From: Pseudomonadota bacterium | GTDB lineage: Bacteria > Pseudomonadota > Gammaproteobacteria > Acidiferrobacterales > Sulfurifustaceae | DNA length: 18,677 nt | Assembly: GCA_020354085.1 (NCBI GenBank) | Contig: CP070641.1 | Coordinates: forward strand, 1 to 18,677 | Direction: 5' to 3' | Part shown: one piece after another, positions 1-7,014 of the stretch | Layout: each line of letters opens with the position of its first letter | Position numbering within the stretch: the stretch's first letter is position 1 | Notes under the pieces: model-generated | Seen by the model: only the letters and a program-made list of their open reading frames with translations | Told to the model about the DNA's origin: nothing | Databases searched by the model: none | Program-made: the position numbers and the translations under genes

Positions 1-167
1 ACCTCATACCAGCGTCCGACATAGCGATCGAGATCGAGGTGCGGGACGGTTGCAGGCGGCGTTGTCGCCGGCTGCGGCGCTCGGCAGGCTGGCAGGAGTA
101 CGGTTGCGAATACGACAACGAGTGCAGCCAATCCGACAGGGGTTGTTTGCAACTGGACAGCACTCAT
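1..167 (-). CDS. Lipocalin lipoprotein, second copy (partial, C-terminus outside window)
   Basis: The reading frame opens with an ATG at 167 whose last two bases lie in the stop of the upstream methyltransferase (ATGA overlap), and it is still open at the window edge, so only about 55 residues are visible. Residues 11-27 are hydrophobic and end in LPAC (Cys28), a plausible lipoprotein signal, although proline at -2 is unusual. A proline/threonine-rich linker follows, then HLDLDRYVGRWYEV, which carries the lipocalin G-x-W signature (Gly51, Trp53). This resembles bacterial Blc-type lipocalins, which bind fatty acids or lysophospholipids at the outer membrane. It is the second lipocalin of this operon; the other is at 4436-5026. 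The lipocalin call rests on one motif plus the lipoprotein start, but the neighbouring lipid genes and the first lipocalin support it. Confidence 0.72.
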   Translation of the reverse strand, partial: MSAVQLQTTPVGLAALVVVFATVLLPACRAPQPATTPPATVPHLDLDRYVGRWYE

Positions 168-1444
168 TCGGCAAGAGCCGATAGCAGCGGCGCGCGCCGA
201 TTGTCAGGTTTGGCGAGCAGCATGTGTACGTCGCCGATGGCGCGTTCAGCGAACCCGCCCTCGCAGTAGCAGAAATAGAATTCCCACATTCGAATGAATT
301 CTTCGGAATAGCCGAGGTCACGCACCTGCTCGAGGTTGCGGAACAGATTCTCGCGCCAAGACTTCAGGGTGGTGGCGTAGTGCGGGCCGATGTCTTCGAG
401 ATGAACGAGTTTGAGATCGCTCGCGCGCGTGATGGCGTTGAGCATCGCGGTTATCGATGGGATTGTGCTGCCGGGAAAGATATGCCGCTGGATGAAGTCG
501 ACAGAGCGACGCGCCTGCTCGTACCTCTGGTCGGCGATGGTGATGGCTTGCAGCAGCATCAGCCCGTCGTCCGTTAGTAGACGGCCGCACTGCGCGAAGT
601 ACGTGTCGTAGTGTTCATCGCCGATCGCCTCGATCATTTCGAGTGAGACCAGCTTATCGTAGCGGCCTTCAAGATCGCGATAGTCTTCGAGCAGCAACGT
701 GACGCGGTCGGCCACGCCGGCCGCGGCCACGCGATCGCGCGCCAGATCGTATTGCTCGCGCGAGATGGTGGTCGTGGTCACACGACAGCCATAGTGCTGG
801 GCGGCGTAAATCGCCATGCCGCCCCAACCGCTACCAATCTCGAGGAGGTGATCGGTCGACTTGAGATCGAGCTTGCGACAAACGCGTTCCAGTCGCGCTT
901 GCTGCGCCTGCGCAAGCGTCATGGCCGGGTGCTCGAAGATTGCAGATGAGTACATCATCGTGGGGTCGAGGAACAGCTCGAAGAAGTCGTTACCCAGATC
1001 GTAATGTGCGGCGATGTTGCGCCGCGCGCCGGCGCGTGTATTGCGGTTCAGCCAGTGCAGCGCCTTTTGCATCGGGGCGGTCAGGCGTGCCAGGCCGGTC
1101 TCCATGCCGTCGAGCACCTCGCGGTTGTTGAGCAGGATACGCACGAGCGCGGTCAGATCGTTGGCGCGCCAGAATGCTTGCATGTAGGCCTCGCCTGCGC
1201 CAATCGTGCCGCCGAAGGCGATTTCGCTCCAGAAGCGCGGGTCCTGCACGTGAACCGTGGCGCTGATTGGGCAGCGCGCCGTTCTCTGTCCGTAACGCTG
1301 CTGTCGTTGCCCGTCGACCACCGTCAGTTGACCATGGCGCAGACCCGTAAGCCGTGCGCGCACGGCGCGTTCGGCCAGGGCGTCGAGCCAATGGGGCTTT
1401 GGCGTGTATTGGGCTTTCGAATGCTGCAAACTCGTTGTCGTCAT
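164..1444 (-). CDS. Cfa-like SAM-dependent fatty-acyl methyltransferase (divergent, DUF1365-linked type)
   Basis: This is a 426-residue member of the cyclopropane-fatty-acyl-phospholipid synthase family, whose members transfer carbon from S-adenosylmethionine to a double bond of a phospholipid-bound acyl chain. Visible family motifs are HYDLGNDFFELFLD (147-160), the SAM-binding LLEIGSGWGG (200-209), TISREQ (226-231), the FIQRHIFPG block (318-325), HYATTLKSW (355-363) and RMWEFYFCYCEGGF (385-398). Two positions differ from classical Cfa as I recall it: the usual YSC is YSS (Ser167), and the histidine after LL is Gln299 (LLQAIT). In E. coli Cfa these positions help bind bicarbonate, and the glutamate partner is kept (Glu272). 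That makes a methyl- or methylene-forming enzyme such as UfaM, UfaA1 or BfaB as likely as a true cyclopropane synthase. The start at 1444 overlaps the DUF1365 stop (ATGA). The FAD oxidoreductase-DUF1365-Cfa order matches Rv0449c-Rv0448c-Rv0447c of M. tuberculosis. Confidence 0.9.
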   Translation of the reverse strand: MTTTSLQHSKAQYTPKPHWLDALAERAVRARLTGLRHGQLTVVDGQRQQRYGQRTARCPISATVHVQDPRFWSEIAFGGTIGAGEAYMQAFWRANDLTALVRILLNNREVLDGMETGLARLTAPMQKALHWLNRNTRAGARRNIAAHYDLGNDFFELFLDPTMMYSSAIFEHPAMTLAQAQQARLERVCRKLDLKSTDHLLEIGSGWGGMAIYAAQHYGCRVTTTTISREQYDLARDRVAAAGVADRVTLLLEDYRDLEGRYDKLVSLEMIEAIGDEHYDTYFAQCGRLLTDDGLMLLQAITIADQRYEQARRSVDFIQRHIFPGSTIPSITAMLNAITRASDLKLVHLEDIGPHYATTLKSWRENLFRNLEQVRDLGYSEEFIRMWEFYFCYCEGGFAERAIGDVHMLLAKPDNRRAPLLSALAE

Positions 1445-2229
1445 CGTGTCTTCGCCAGCCTGGCGCCTCCGTTTTCGGCAAGTTTCTTCGGGTGAGTGTG
1501 GAATGGCACGCGTTTGAGCCACAGCCGCAGCGCCTGCCAATAAATGCCCGCCACGACCTTTGCCGTCATCAAAGGAAAGACGAGGAGCACGTAGGCGAGG
1601 CTGCTACCGTTGATCTCGCGCCGCTGAAGCGTGAGGGTGGCATCGAAAATCTTCTCGCGCGCGTGATGGTCTGCCATGTGGACATTGAGCGTCGCCCCCG
1701 GTGTGGAGAAGCGCCAATCATAGTCAATCGCCATGGGCATGAACGGTGAAACGTGGAAAACCTTGCCGAAGCGGAAGCGCTGCATGTTCGCGTGGCCTTC
1801 GTTGCGATTCGCCGGGAGCACGTAGGCATGACGTTCGTTCCACGGTGTATTGGTGACTTCGGCGATGATGGCCTCAACGCGCGTGTCGTTCACATCGAAA
1901 CAGTAATAGAAGGTCACCGGATTGAAACTTAATCCGAAGTAGCGCAAGTGCGCCAGCACGCGTATCGGGCCGCGCGGTCGCGCACCGGTTTCTCGCTCGA
2001 CGCGATCACGTACCTCCTGGTCTAACGGGATCGCCGGGTCGCCGAGGTAGTCGGATCGCCTGAACCACGCTGGCGCCGGCCGGCACACGGACCACAACCA
2101 GCGTCCGCGAAAAACGCTCTCGAGTTCGGCCAGGTCAAGATAGACCATGAACAGCCGATAGGCGAAGGCGTGCGTGCGCGGTTTGAACCGCCGATGCCTA
2201 ACCTGCCCGAGATAGAGCGCGCTGTGCAT
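1441..2229 (-). CDS. DUF1365 family protein
   Basis: This 262-residue protein starts with MHSALYLGQVRHRRFKPRTH, the typical DUF1365 opening, in which a histidine/arginine-rich stretch precedes FAYRLFMVYLDL. Further characteristic segments are the SFNPVTFYYCFD region in the middle and HVSPFMPM later on. The far C-terminal third has a hydrophobic stretch (LAYVLLVFPLMTAKVVAGIYW) that may contact the membrane. The biochemical function of DUF1365 is unsettled; in many bacteria it sits between an FAD-dependent oxidoreductase and a Cfa-like methyltransferase, as here, and so is assumed to take part in the same fatty-acid modification. The gene starts inside the end of the FAD oxidoreductase gene (32-bp overlap) and its stop overlaps the next start by ATGA, so translational coupling is likely. 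I see no good independent ribosome binding site. I preferred this methionine over longer in-frame starts because upstream sequence in the frame is the arginine/serine-rich shadow of the neighbouring gene. Confidence 0.9.
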   Translation of the reverse strand: MHSALYLGQVRHRRFKPRTHAFAYRLFMVYLDLAELESVFRGRWLWSVCRPAPAWFRRSDYLGDPAIPLDQEVRDRVERETGARPRGPIRVLAHLRYFGLSFNPVTFYYCFDVNDTRVEAIIAEVTNTPWNERHAYVLPANRNEGHANMQRFRFGKVFHVSPFMPMAIDYDWRFSTPGATLNVHMADHHAREKIFDATLTLQRREINGSSLAYVLLVFPLMTAKVVAGIYWQALRLWLKRVPFHTHPKKLAENGGARLAKTR

Positions 2230-3472
2230 AGATGTGCTGGTGAAAATGTTTAAGGGCTTCAAGGGCGCTGACGACGCCATCTTCATGAAAACCGAAGCGC
2301 CAGTACGCGCCACAGAAATACGTGTTGAGAGGACCGTTGATCTCGCTCTGACGAGCCTGCGCGGCGACGCCGCGCGGCGTGTAAAGCGGATGCTCGTAGT
2401 CGATGCGCTTGATGATCGTGGCCGGATCAATGGCCTCGTTGCGATTGAGCGTCACGAGGAATGGGCGGGGCGCATCAAGCGACTGCAGAATATTCATGTT
2501 GTACGTAAGCGCCACCTGCCGGCCACGATCCGGCAGCACGTGATAGTTCCATGCCGCCCAAGTACGGCGTTTACGCGGCAGCAGTCGGGTGTCGGTGTGG
2601 AGCACCGCTTGATTGTGCTGGTAGGGGATCGCAGTCAGCACCTCACGTTCTTGCGGGCTGGGGTCGGCGAGCAGCCGCAAGGCCTGGTCGCTGTGGCAGG
2701 CAAGGAACGCCGCGTCGAAGCGTTCGGGCTCGTGGCCGCGTGCCTTGACCAACACCTGACCCGGCAGGCGGCGGATCCAGTCGACCGGCGTATCGAGTCG
2801 TATCCGGTGGCGGAACGGCGCAGTGAGCTTCTCGACGTATCGTGCAGAACCACCGCGGATCACGCGCCACTGCGGGCGCTGGTCAACCGACAGCATTCCG
2901 TGGTTGTGAAAAAAGCGCACAAAGTAGCGCGCCGGAAAGCGCAGCATATTGTCCGGATCGGTCGACCAAATGGCCGCGCCCATGGGAACGATGTAGTGCT
3001 CAATGAACTCGCGCGAGTACCGATTGGCGGCAAGATAGTCGCCAAGGCTCAGGTCGTCCCCCGGGCGCGCCAGGAGGCCTAGCGACTCGCGGTTGAAACG
3101 CAGGATGTCGCGAATCATGCGCCAAAACGAAGGACGCAGCAGATTGCGCCGCTGCGCAAACAAGGTGTTGACGGAAGTGCCGTTGTACTCGAGCCCGCTG
3201 CGCTCGTCGCGCACCGAGAAACTCATGTTGCTCGGCTGCGAACCGACCTCGAGCTCCGCCAGCAGCTCGATGAAATTGGGATAGGTCCAGTCGTTGAACA
3301 CGATGAAGCCGGTGTCAACGTTGAAAACACGACCGGCTTGCTCGACCGTATGCGTGTGCGTGTGGCCGCCGACATGGTCGCCGGCCTCGAACACGGTGAG
3401 ATCGTGTTCACGGCTCAAACGATAGGCGGCGACGTTGCCGGCGATGCCGGTACCGATGACAGCAATCTTCAT
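2198..3472 (-). CDS. FAD-dependent oxidoreductase (flavin amine-oxidase type, fatty-acid modification locus)
   Basis: The 424-residue product begins MKIAVIGTGIAGNVAAYRLS, a Rossmann dinucleotide fold with GxGxxG at residues 7-12, followed by the acidic end of strand 2 in VFEAGDHVGGHTHT. The GG-doublet motif and the later VDTGFIVFN and RFFHNHGML segments are typical of the amine-oxidase/protoporphyrinogen-oxidase-like proteins annotated as FAD-dependent oxidoreductase beside DUF1365. The C-terminus has YFCGAYWRFGFHEDGVVSAL, a second FAD-contact region. Known relatives (Rv0449c, and BfaA of tuberculostearic acid synthesis in actinobacteria) work with Cfa-like methyltransferases, which makes reduction or oxidation of a methylated acyl chain a reasonable inference. 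The start at 3472 overlaps the desaturase stop by ATGA and has a GGAGG at good spacing. I discarded the longer in-frame start, which would extend 162 bp into the desaturase gene. The exact substrate cannot be read from the sequence. Confidence 0.9.
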   Translation of the reverse strand: MKIAVIGTGIAGNVAAYRLSREHDLTVFEAGDHVGGHTHTHTVEQAGRVFNVDTGFIVFNDWTYPNFIELLAELEVGSQPSNMSFSVRDERSGLEYNGTSVNTLFAQRRNLLRPSFWRMIRDILRFNRESLGLLARPGDDLSLGDYLAANRYSREFIEHYIVPMGAAIWSTDPDNMLRFPARYFVRFFHNHGMLSVDQRPQWRVIRGGSARYVEKLTAPFRHRIRLDTPVDWIRRLPGQVLVKARGHEPERFDAAFLACHSDQALRLLADPSPQEREVLTAIPYQHNQAVLHTDTRLLPRKRRTWAAWNYHVLPDRGRQVALTYNMNILQSLDAPRPFLVTLNRNEAIDPATIIKRIDYEHPLYTPRGVAAQARQSEINGPLNTYFCGAYWRFGFHEDGVVSALEALKHFHQHIYAQRALSRAG

Positions 3473-4428
3473 GCAATCCTCCGAGCGTTGCGTATGGCCA
3501 CCGGCACCGGTTTCAGGTCCCAAATCAAACCCAGCCAGGACAGGAACTTCAGGCCGTAAAAGGTGAAATCGATCTCCCACCAGAAGAAGCCTTGGCGGGC
3601 CGATCCGGGAAAGTGGTGATGGTTGTTGTGCCAACCCTCACCGCAGGTGAGTAGGGCGAGCCACCAGTTGTTGCGCGAGGCATCCCGCGTCGCGTAACGC
3701 CGCCGGCCGACGCTGTGCGCGAGCGAGTTGATCGTGAAGGTGGCGTGATAGAGCGCCACCGTTGAGATACAGAAACCCCAAACGAGCAACTGCAAGCCAT
3801 CCGTGCCGAGCTGCGGCCGCGCGGCCGCCAACCATTCGCCGAGAACGTAGAGCGAAGCGGCAAATAGCGCAGGCACCAAGGCATCGAAACGGTCCAGGAA
3901 GCGTAGCTCCGGATAGCGCGCCAAGTCCTGCACCATCTCATCGCGCGTACGGAAGTTTTCACGCGCCATGAACCAACCACTGTGTGCCCACAGGAAGCCA
4001 TGGTGGTGGGGCGAATGTGCGTCGTGTTCGTCGTCCGAGTGCGCGTGGTGGTGCCGATGCTGCGAGGCCCACCAGAGCGGTCCGCGTTGCACCGCGGTGG
4101 CGCCGATGGCGGCAAACACGAATTGCATGAAGCGCGAGGTGCGAAATGCGCGATGCGAGAAGTAACGGTGATAGAAACCGGTAACGGCGAACATACGTGT
4201 GGCATACAGCACCGCCGCCACGGTGACGGCGGTCCAGCTCCAACCGACCCACCAGACCGCCAGGCAACCGAGATGCAGGGCAAGGAAGGGCGCCACCCGC
4301 AGCCAGTCGATGTGTTTGTCGGCGACTGTCGCAGCCGGCGCCGCCGCGTTGTCAAACCAGGCGAGGAGAGCGCTGCGCGGTGGAGATGGGGAGCCCGGTG
4401 GGGTCGAATGCAAGAAGCGCGTCTTCAT
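3469..4428 (-). CDS. Membrane fatty-acid desaturase (acyl-CoA/acyl-lipid delta-9 type)
   Basis: The 319-residue protein carries the three histidine boxes of the di-iron membrane desaturases: HRYFSH (87-92), HRHHH (124-128) and HNNHH in GEGWHNNHHHFP (267-271). Hydrophobic segments before box 1 (about 46-80) and between boxes 2 and 3 (about 184-200 and 211-230) fit the usual four-helix topology with the boxes on the cytoplasmic face. The WASQHR and GWHNNHH contexts are those of the acyl-CoA delta-9 family rather than the delta-12 family. The enzyme would insert a double bond with O2 and an electron donor that is not encoded here. The start at 4428 lies 7 bp after the lipocalin stop, with only a weak ribosome binding site, so coupled translation is likely; a start further upstream (4494) would overlap the lipocalin by about 60 bp. 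Within a furan-fatty-acid or methylated-fatty-acid scheme it would supply or extend the unsaturation on which the methyltransferases act. Confidence 0.93.
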   Translation of the reverse strand: MKTRFLHSTPPGSPSPPRSALLAWFDNAAAPAATVADKHIDWLRVAPFLALHLGCLAVWWVGWSWTAVTVAAVLYATRMFAVTGFYHRYFSHRAFRTSRFMQFVFAAIGATAVQRGPLWWASQHRHHHAHSDDEHDAHSPHHHGFLWAHSGWFMARENFRTRDEMVQDLARYPELRFLDRFDALVPALFAASLYVLGEWLAAARPQLGTDGLQLLVWGFCISTVALYHATFTINSLAHSVGRRRYATRDASRNNWWLALLTCGEGWHNNHHHFPGSARQGFFWWEIDFTFYGLKFLSWLGLIWDLKPVPVAIRNARRIA

Positions 4429-4435
4429 GACCCAT

Positions 4436-5026
4436 TCAATCCGGATTGCCGCCGGGACGCTGGGCGCTGCGCACATCAGCGTGCCCGGTCTCACGCGATT
4501 CCCAACGTTGTGGCACCTTCTGGATCTGGCTGATGTCGTATCCCTGCTCCTTCAGAAACGCCAAGATACGGCGGTAGTCGGCCTCCGGTATTTCCGGCGT
4601 GCGCGCCATGATCCAGACGTAGTCGCGTGCCTCGCGGGCGATCACGGTCTGCGTGTAGTCGGGCGTCAGGTAAACAATTCGAAAGTCGGCCTTGAAAGGC
4701 CAAATGAACTGCATGCCCCACACCGCGTTCGACTCGCGATCGAATACGAAACCGCGCGGCGTGTAGGTCTTGGTGTGCCCGTCAAAACCGTTGGCGCGGA
4801 ATGTGAAGGTGGTTTCAATCGTTCCGTCTTCGGCCAGCCGATAGGACTCAACCGCGTTATGTGCGCCTTTCTCGATGAAGGTTGGGATATTGGCGATCAC
4901 GTACCAATCGCCCATGAAGCGCGGCAGGTCGACCTTGGGCACGACAGCGATCGGCGGGTACGAGACGGTCGTGCAGCCCGCGAGGATGAGCAGCGAGGCC
5001 AAAAGAGAATGTCGGACATGTTCCAT
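4436..5026 (-). CDS. Bacterial lipocalin lipoprotein (Blc-like)
   Basis: The 196-residue product starts with a lipoprotein signal: MEHVRHSLLASLLILAGC, with lipobox LAGC and Cys18 as the predicted lipidated residue. The mature protein opens with VDLPRFMGDWYVIANIP, the lipocalin structurally conserved region 1 with G-x-W (Gly39, Trp41), followed by barrel-like strands and the family region NAVWGMQFIWPFKADFRIVYLTPDYTQTVI and DYVWIMARTPEIPEADY. E. coli Blc is an outer-membrane lipoprotein that binds fatty acids and lysophospholipids. Position 19 is threonine rather than aspartate, which by the +2 rule favours outer-membrane sorting. A strong GGAGG precedes the ATG. The gene is followed 7 bp later by the desaturase and preceded by DUF6134. 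I infer a role in carrying or storing the modified fatty acids, or in clearing damaged lipid; the family does not decide between these. Confidence 0.9.
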   Translation of the reverse strand: MEHVRHSLLASLLILAGCTTVSYPPIAVVPKVDLPRFMGDWYVIANIPTFIEKGAHNAVESYRLAEDGTIETTFTFRANGFDGHTKTYTPRGFVFDRESNAVWGMQFIWPFKADFRIVYLTPDYTQTVIAREARDYVWIMARTPEIPEADYRRILAFLKEQGYDISQIQKVPQRWESRETGHADVRSAQRPGGNPD

Positions 5027-5042
5027 AGCGATCCCTCCGTTT

Positions 5043-5675
5043 CTACTGAATCAGATAGCGCAGCAGCCGGCCGCCGTCCGTGCGCGACTCGAGCTGCACC
5101 CATTCGTCGCCAGATGCGTACCAGACGTCGATGCGAAACTTCGATGCGTGCAAGGCATAGCGGCGGGCGCGCACGGACGTATCGCGCACCATCACGGCCT
5201 CTTCCCCAAGCGGCTCGATGCGCACCGCCGTCAACTCGCCGGTCTGGGCATTGAGCAGCCGGGACTGGTCCAGCATCGCGGGGTTCCAATACGCAAAGCT
5301 CATGATGCAGGGCGGTAGCGCCGTGCGCCCGTCGCTGGCCATGACCTCGAAGCGGCCGTCGCGGCGGACGCCGCGCACCGCCAAGCGCTCGCCGTTGTCG
5401 TCGGTGCGCGACTCAATCGTTTCGAGACAGTTGCCGTTCCATCGCTCACGCGCCTCGTGCACGTAGGAATAGGCATCGAAGAACAGGAATTTCACTGTGA
5501 AGCGTGCGTCGCTTTCCACGCGGTGCTGGCCGTCATGCTCGTTGACGTAGAAGCGATGGTTGCCGATCTCGCGTTCATCGAGCAGCACGGTGAAGTTCCA
5601 TTCACGGCCTGTGTTGGCAGTCGCCAATGCCGGCGCCAGCGCGAAGCAAAGTGCCCAAAGGAAAGCCTGCCTCAT
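5043..5675 (-). CDS. DUF6134 family secreted protein
   Basis: This 210-residue protein has a cleavable signal peptide (MRQAFLWALCFALAPALATA, with an ATA cleavage motif at 18-20), so it should be periplasmic. The mature part reads as alternating beta strands (REWNFTVLLDEREIGNHRFYV, KFLFFDAYSYVHEARERWNG, SRLLNAQTGELTAVRIEPLG), compatible with a small beta-sandwich or open barrel. I recognise it as the family annotated DUF6134, whose activity is unknown. The segment CIMSFAYWNPAMLDQSRLLN looks like its most conserved part. The ATG at 5675 overlaps the DUF1295 stop (ATGA) and has GGAGG in front of it; the stop lies 16 bp before the lipocalin start. A periplasmic partner placed between a membrane reductase-like protein and a lipocalin fits a step in lipid handling across the envelope, but that is inference from neighbours only. 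Confidence 0.75.
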   Translation of the reverse strand: MRQAFLWALCFALAPALATANTGREWNFTVLLDEREIGNHRFYVNEHDGQHRVESDARFTVKFLFFDAYSYVHEARERWNGNCLETIESRTDDNGERLAVRGVRRDGRFEVMASDGRTALPPCIMSFAYWNPAMLDQSRLLNAQTGELTAVRIEPLGEEAVMVRDTSVRARRYALHASKFRIDVWYASGDEWVQLESRTDGGRLLRYLIQ

Positions 5676-6451
5676 ACCGCCTCCTTCGGTGGGCCGGGCA
5701 AGAACGCATTGGTGCGCTTGATGTAGTCGCGATAGTCAGGTCGGCGCTCGTGGATGTCTTGTTCGAGCAGGCTGACACCGGAAATACGCAGCAGGAGATA
5801 AGTCATCAGGAGCGGAGCGAAGATCGTCCACCAGCCGCCTGCGGCGGCTGCGATCAAGTAGTAGCCCCACCACAGGGTGGCTTCACCGAAGTAGTTCGGA
5901 TGGCGGGTGTAGCGCCACAGTCCACGATCAAGGACCTGGCGTCGATTGGCAGGACGCGACTTGAAGCGCGCCAGTTGCCAGTCGCCAACAGTTTCGAAGC
6001 CAAAGCCGATCACCCACAAGGCGAGCCCGGCCAGATCCAAAAAATTGAGCGCATGGCTGCCACCCATCCCGGCCAAAAGCGGGGCAGTGATGATGGCGGC
6101 CAGCAACGCTTGCAGGCCGAAGACAAGATAAAGACTCTTCCATTCAAAGCCGGGCTGGTTGCGCACGCGGATGGCTTGATAGCGCCGGTCTTCCGGCTCG
6201 CCCCAATTGCGCCAGGTCAGGTAGCCGGCCAGCCGCAGGGCCCAGAGTGATACGAGCACGAGCAACAGCGTGGCGCGCGACCCAAGGGTGGTGGCATACC
6301 AGGCATAGACCAGCACACCGGCTAGAAAGAATAGCGACCAAAAACTGTCGACAATGCTGACGTCACGCTTCGCCAGACTGATAAGCCAAGCCACCACGCC
6401 GAGCACGAACATCGCGGCCATGGCCATAGACGCGGCCTGCAGTTCAACCAT
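5672..6451 (-). CDS. DUF1295 family membrane protein (steroid 5-alpha-reductase-like fold)
   Basis: The 259-residue protein has about seven hydrophobic segments and the C-terminal signature GLWRYTRHPNYFGEATLWWG (177-196), with RHPNYFGE being the hallmark shared by DUF1295, isoprenylcysteine methyltransferases and steroid 5-alpha reductases. The N-terminal VSIVDSFWSL motif is likewise typical of DUF1295. Family relatives use NADPH to reduce double bonds in lipid substrates or SAM to methylate, so a membrane-bound reductase acting on an unsaturated acyl intermediate is plausible but unproven. The MVELQ start at 6451 overlaps the end of DUF2878 by 8 bp. A longer in-frame start at 6550 is rejected, because it would overlap the upstream gene by about 100 bp and adds a cysteine- and arginine-rich stretch without family resemblance. 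The stop overlaps the DUF6134 start by ATGA. Confidence 0.88.
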   Translation of the reverse strand: MVELQAASMAMAAMFVLGVVAWLISLAKRDVSIVDSFWSLFFLAGVLVYAWYATTLGSRATLLLVLVSLWALRLAGYLTWRNWGEPEDRRYQAIRVRNQPGFEWKSLYLVFGLQALLAAIITAPLLAGMGGSHALNFLDLAGLALWVIGFGFETVGDWQLARFKSRPANRRQVLDRGLWRYTRHPNYFGEATLWWGYYLIAAAAGGWWTIFAPLLMTYLLLRISGVSLLEQDIHERRPDYRDYIKRTNAFLPGPPKEAV

Positions 6452-6998
6452 GACTCGTCTCCGGCGCCAGGCGCAAATTGATCGGTTGGGCGAAGCCGTC
6501 GTAACGACGTGCCAGAAGCAGCAACAGAGGAGTGAGGAGGGCCCAGCCAATGGCGAGCGTTGTCAGCGCGGCCGTCTGATCGTTGAAGACGAGGCCGCCT
6601 AGTTTGGCGCCGCCGAAATACGCTAGCGGCCCGCCCACTGCGCCGAACAGCGCCCCGACCAAGAGCCGTGGCTTGAGCCAGGCGAGACTGACGTTAAGTG
6701 TCGTGGCGAACAGCATCCACAGCGCCACCATCCAATAGGGCGCGGTACGCTCGATGAGCATTCCATTGGGGAATTCAATCCATCCCAACGCCGGTAACAG
6801 GCTGTCCCACAGCGCTCCGATCGCCGCCGCGGCCAAGATCAGCGTGAGCTCGCGTCGCGGCTGCACGGTACGCGTGAGGTGCCAACCGATGATCGCGAGC
6901 GCGATGGCGGCACCGGCCCACGGCCAGCCCCACGCAGCGCCGAGCACGCAGGCGAGCCAGCCGAGCTGAAAAGCGATGATGTTGGCAAAAAGTGACAT
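6444..6998 (-). CDS. DUF2878 family membrane protein
   Basis: The 184-residue protein is almost entirely hydrophobic, with about five to six predicted membrane helices. It begins MSLFANIIAFQLGWLACVLG, the common opening of DUF2878, and contains LTLILAAAAIGALWDSLLPALGWIEFPNG, the family's most recognisable stretch, in which D-S-L precedes a conserved glycine-rich turn. Function is unknown. DUF2878 genes repeatedly sit beside Cfa-like, DUF1365 and FAD oxidoreductase genes in light- or singlet-oxygen-responsive loci of proteobacteria such as Vibrio and Shewanella, as best I recall. Here the gene lies 16 bp after the Cfa-like methyltransferase and overlaps DUF1295 by 8 bp. A role as membrane partner of these lipid enzymes is inference. 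Confidence 0.85.
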   Translation of the reverse strand: MSLFANIIAFQLGWLACVLGAAWGWPWAGAAIALAIIGWHLTRTVQPRRELTLILAAAAIGALWDSLLPALGWIEFPNGMLIERTAPYWMVALWMLFATTLNVSLAWLKPRLLVGALFGAVGGPLAYFGGAKLGGLVFNDQTAALTTLAIGWALLTPLLLLLARRYDGFAQPINLRLAPETSHG

Positions 6999-7014
6999 GG
7001 CCGACGCGGTTGAC

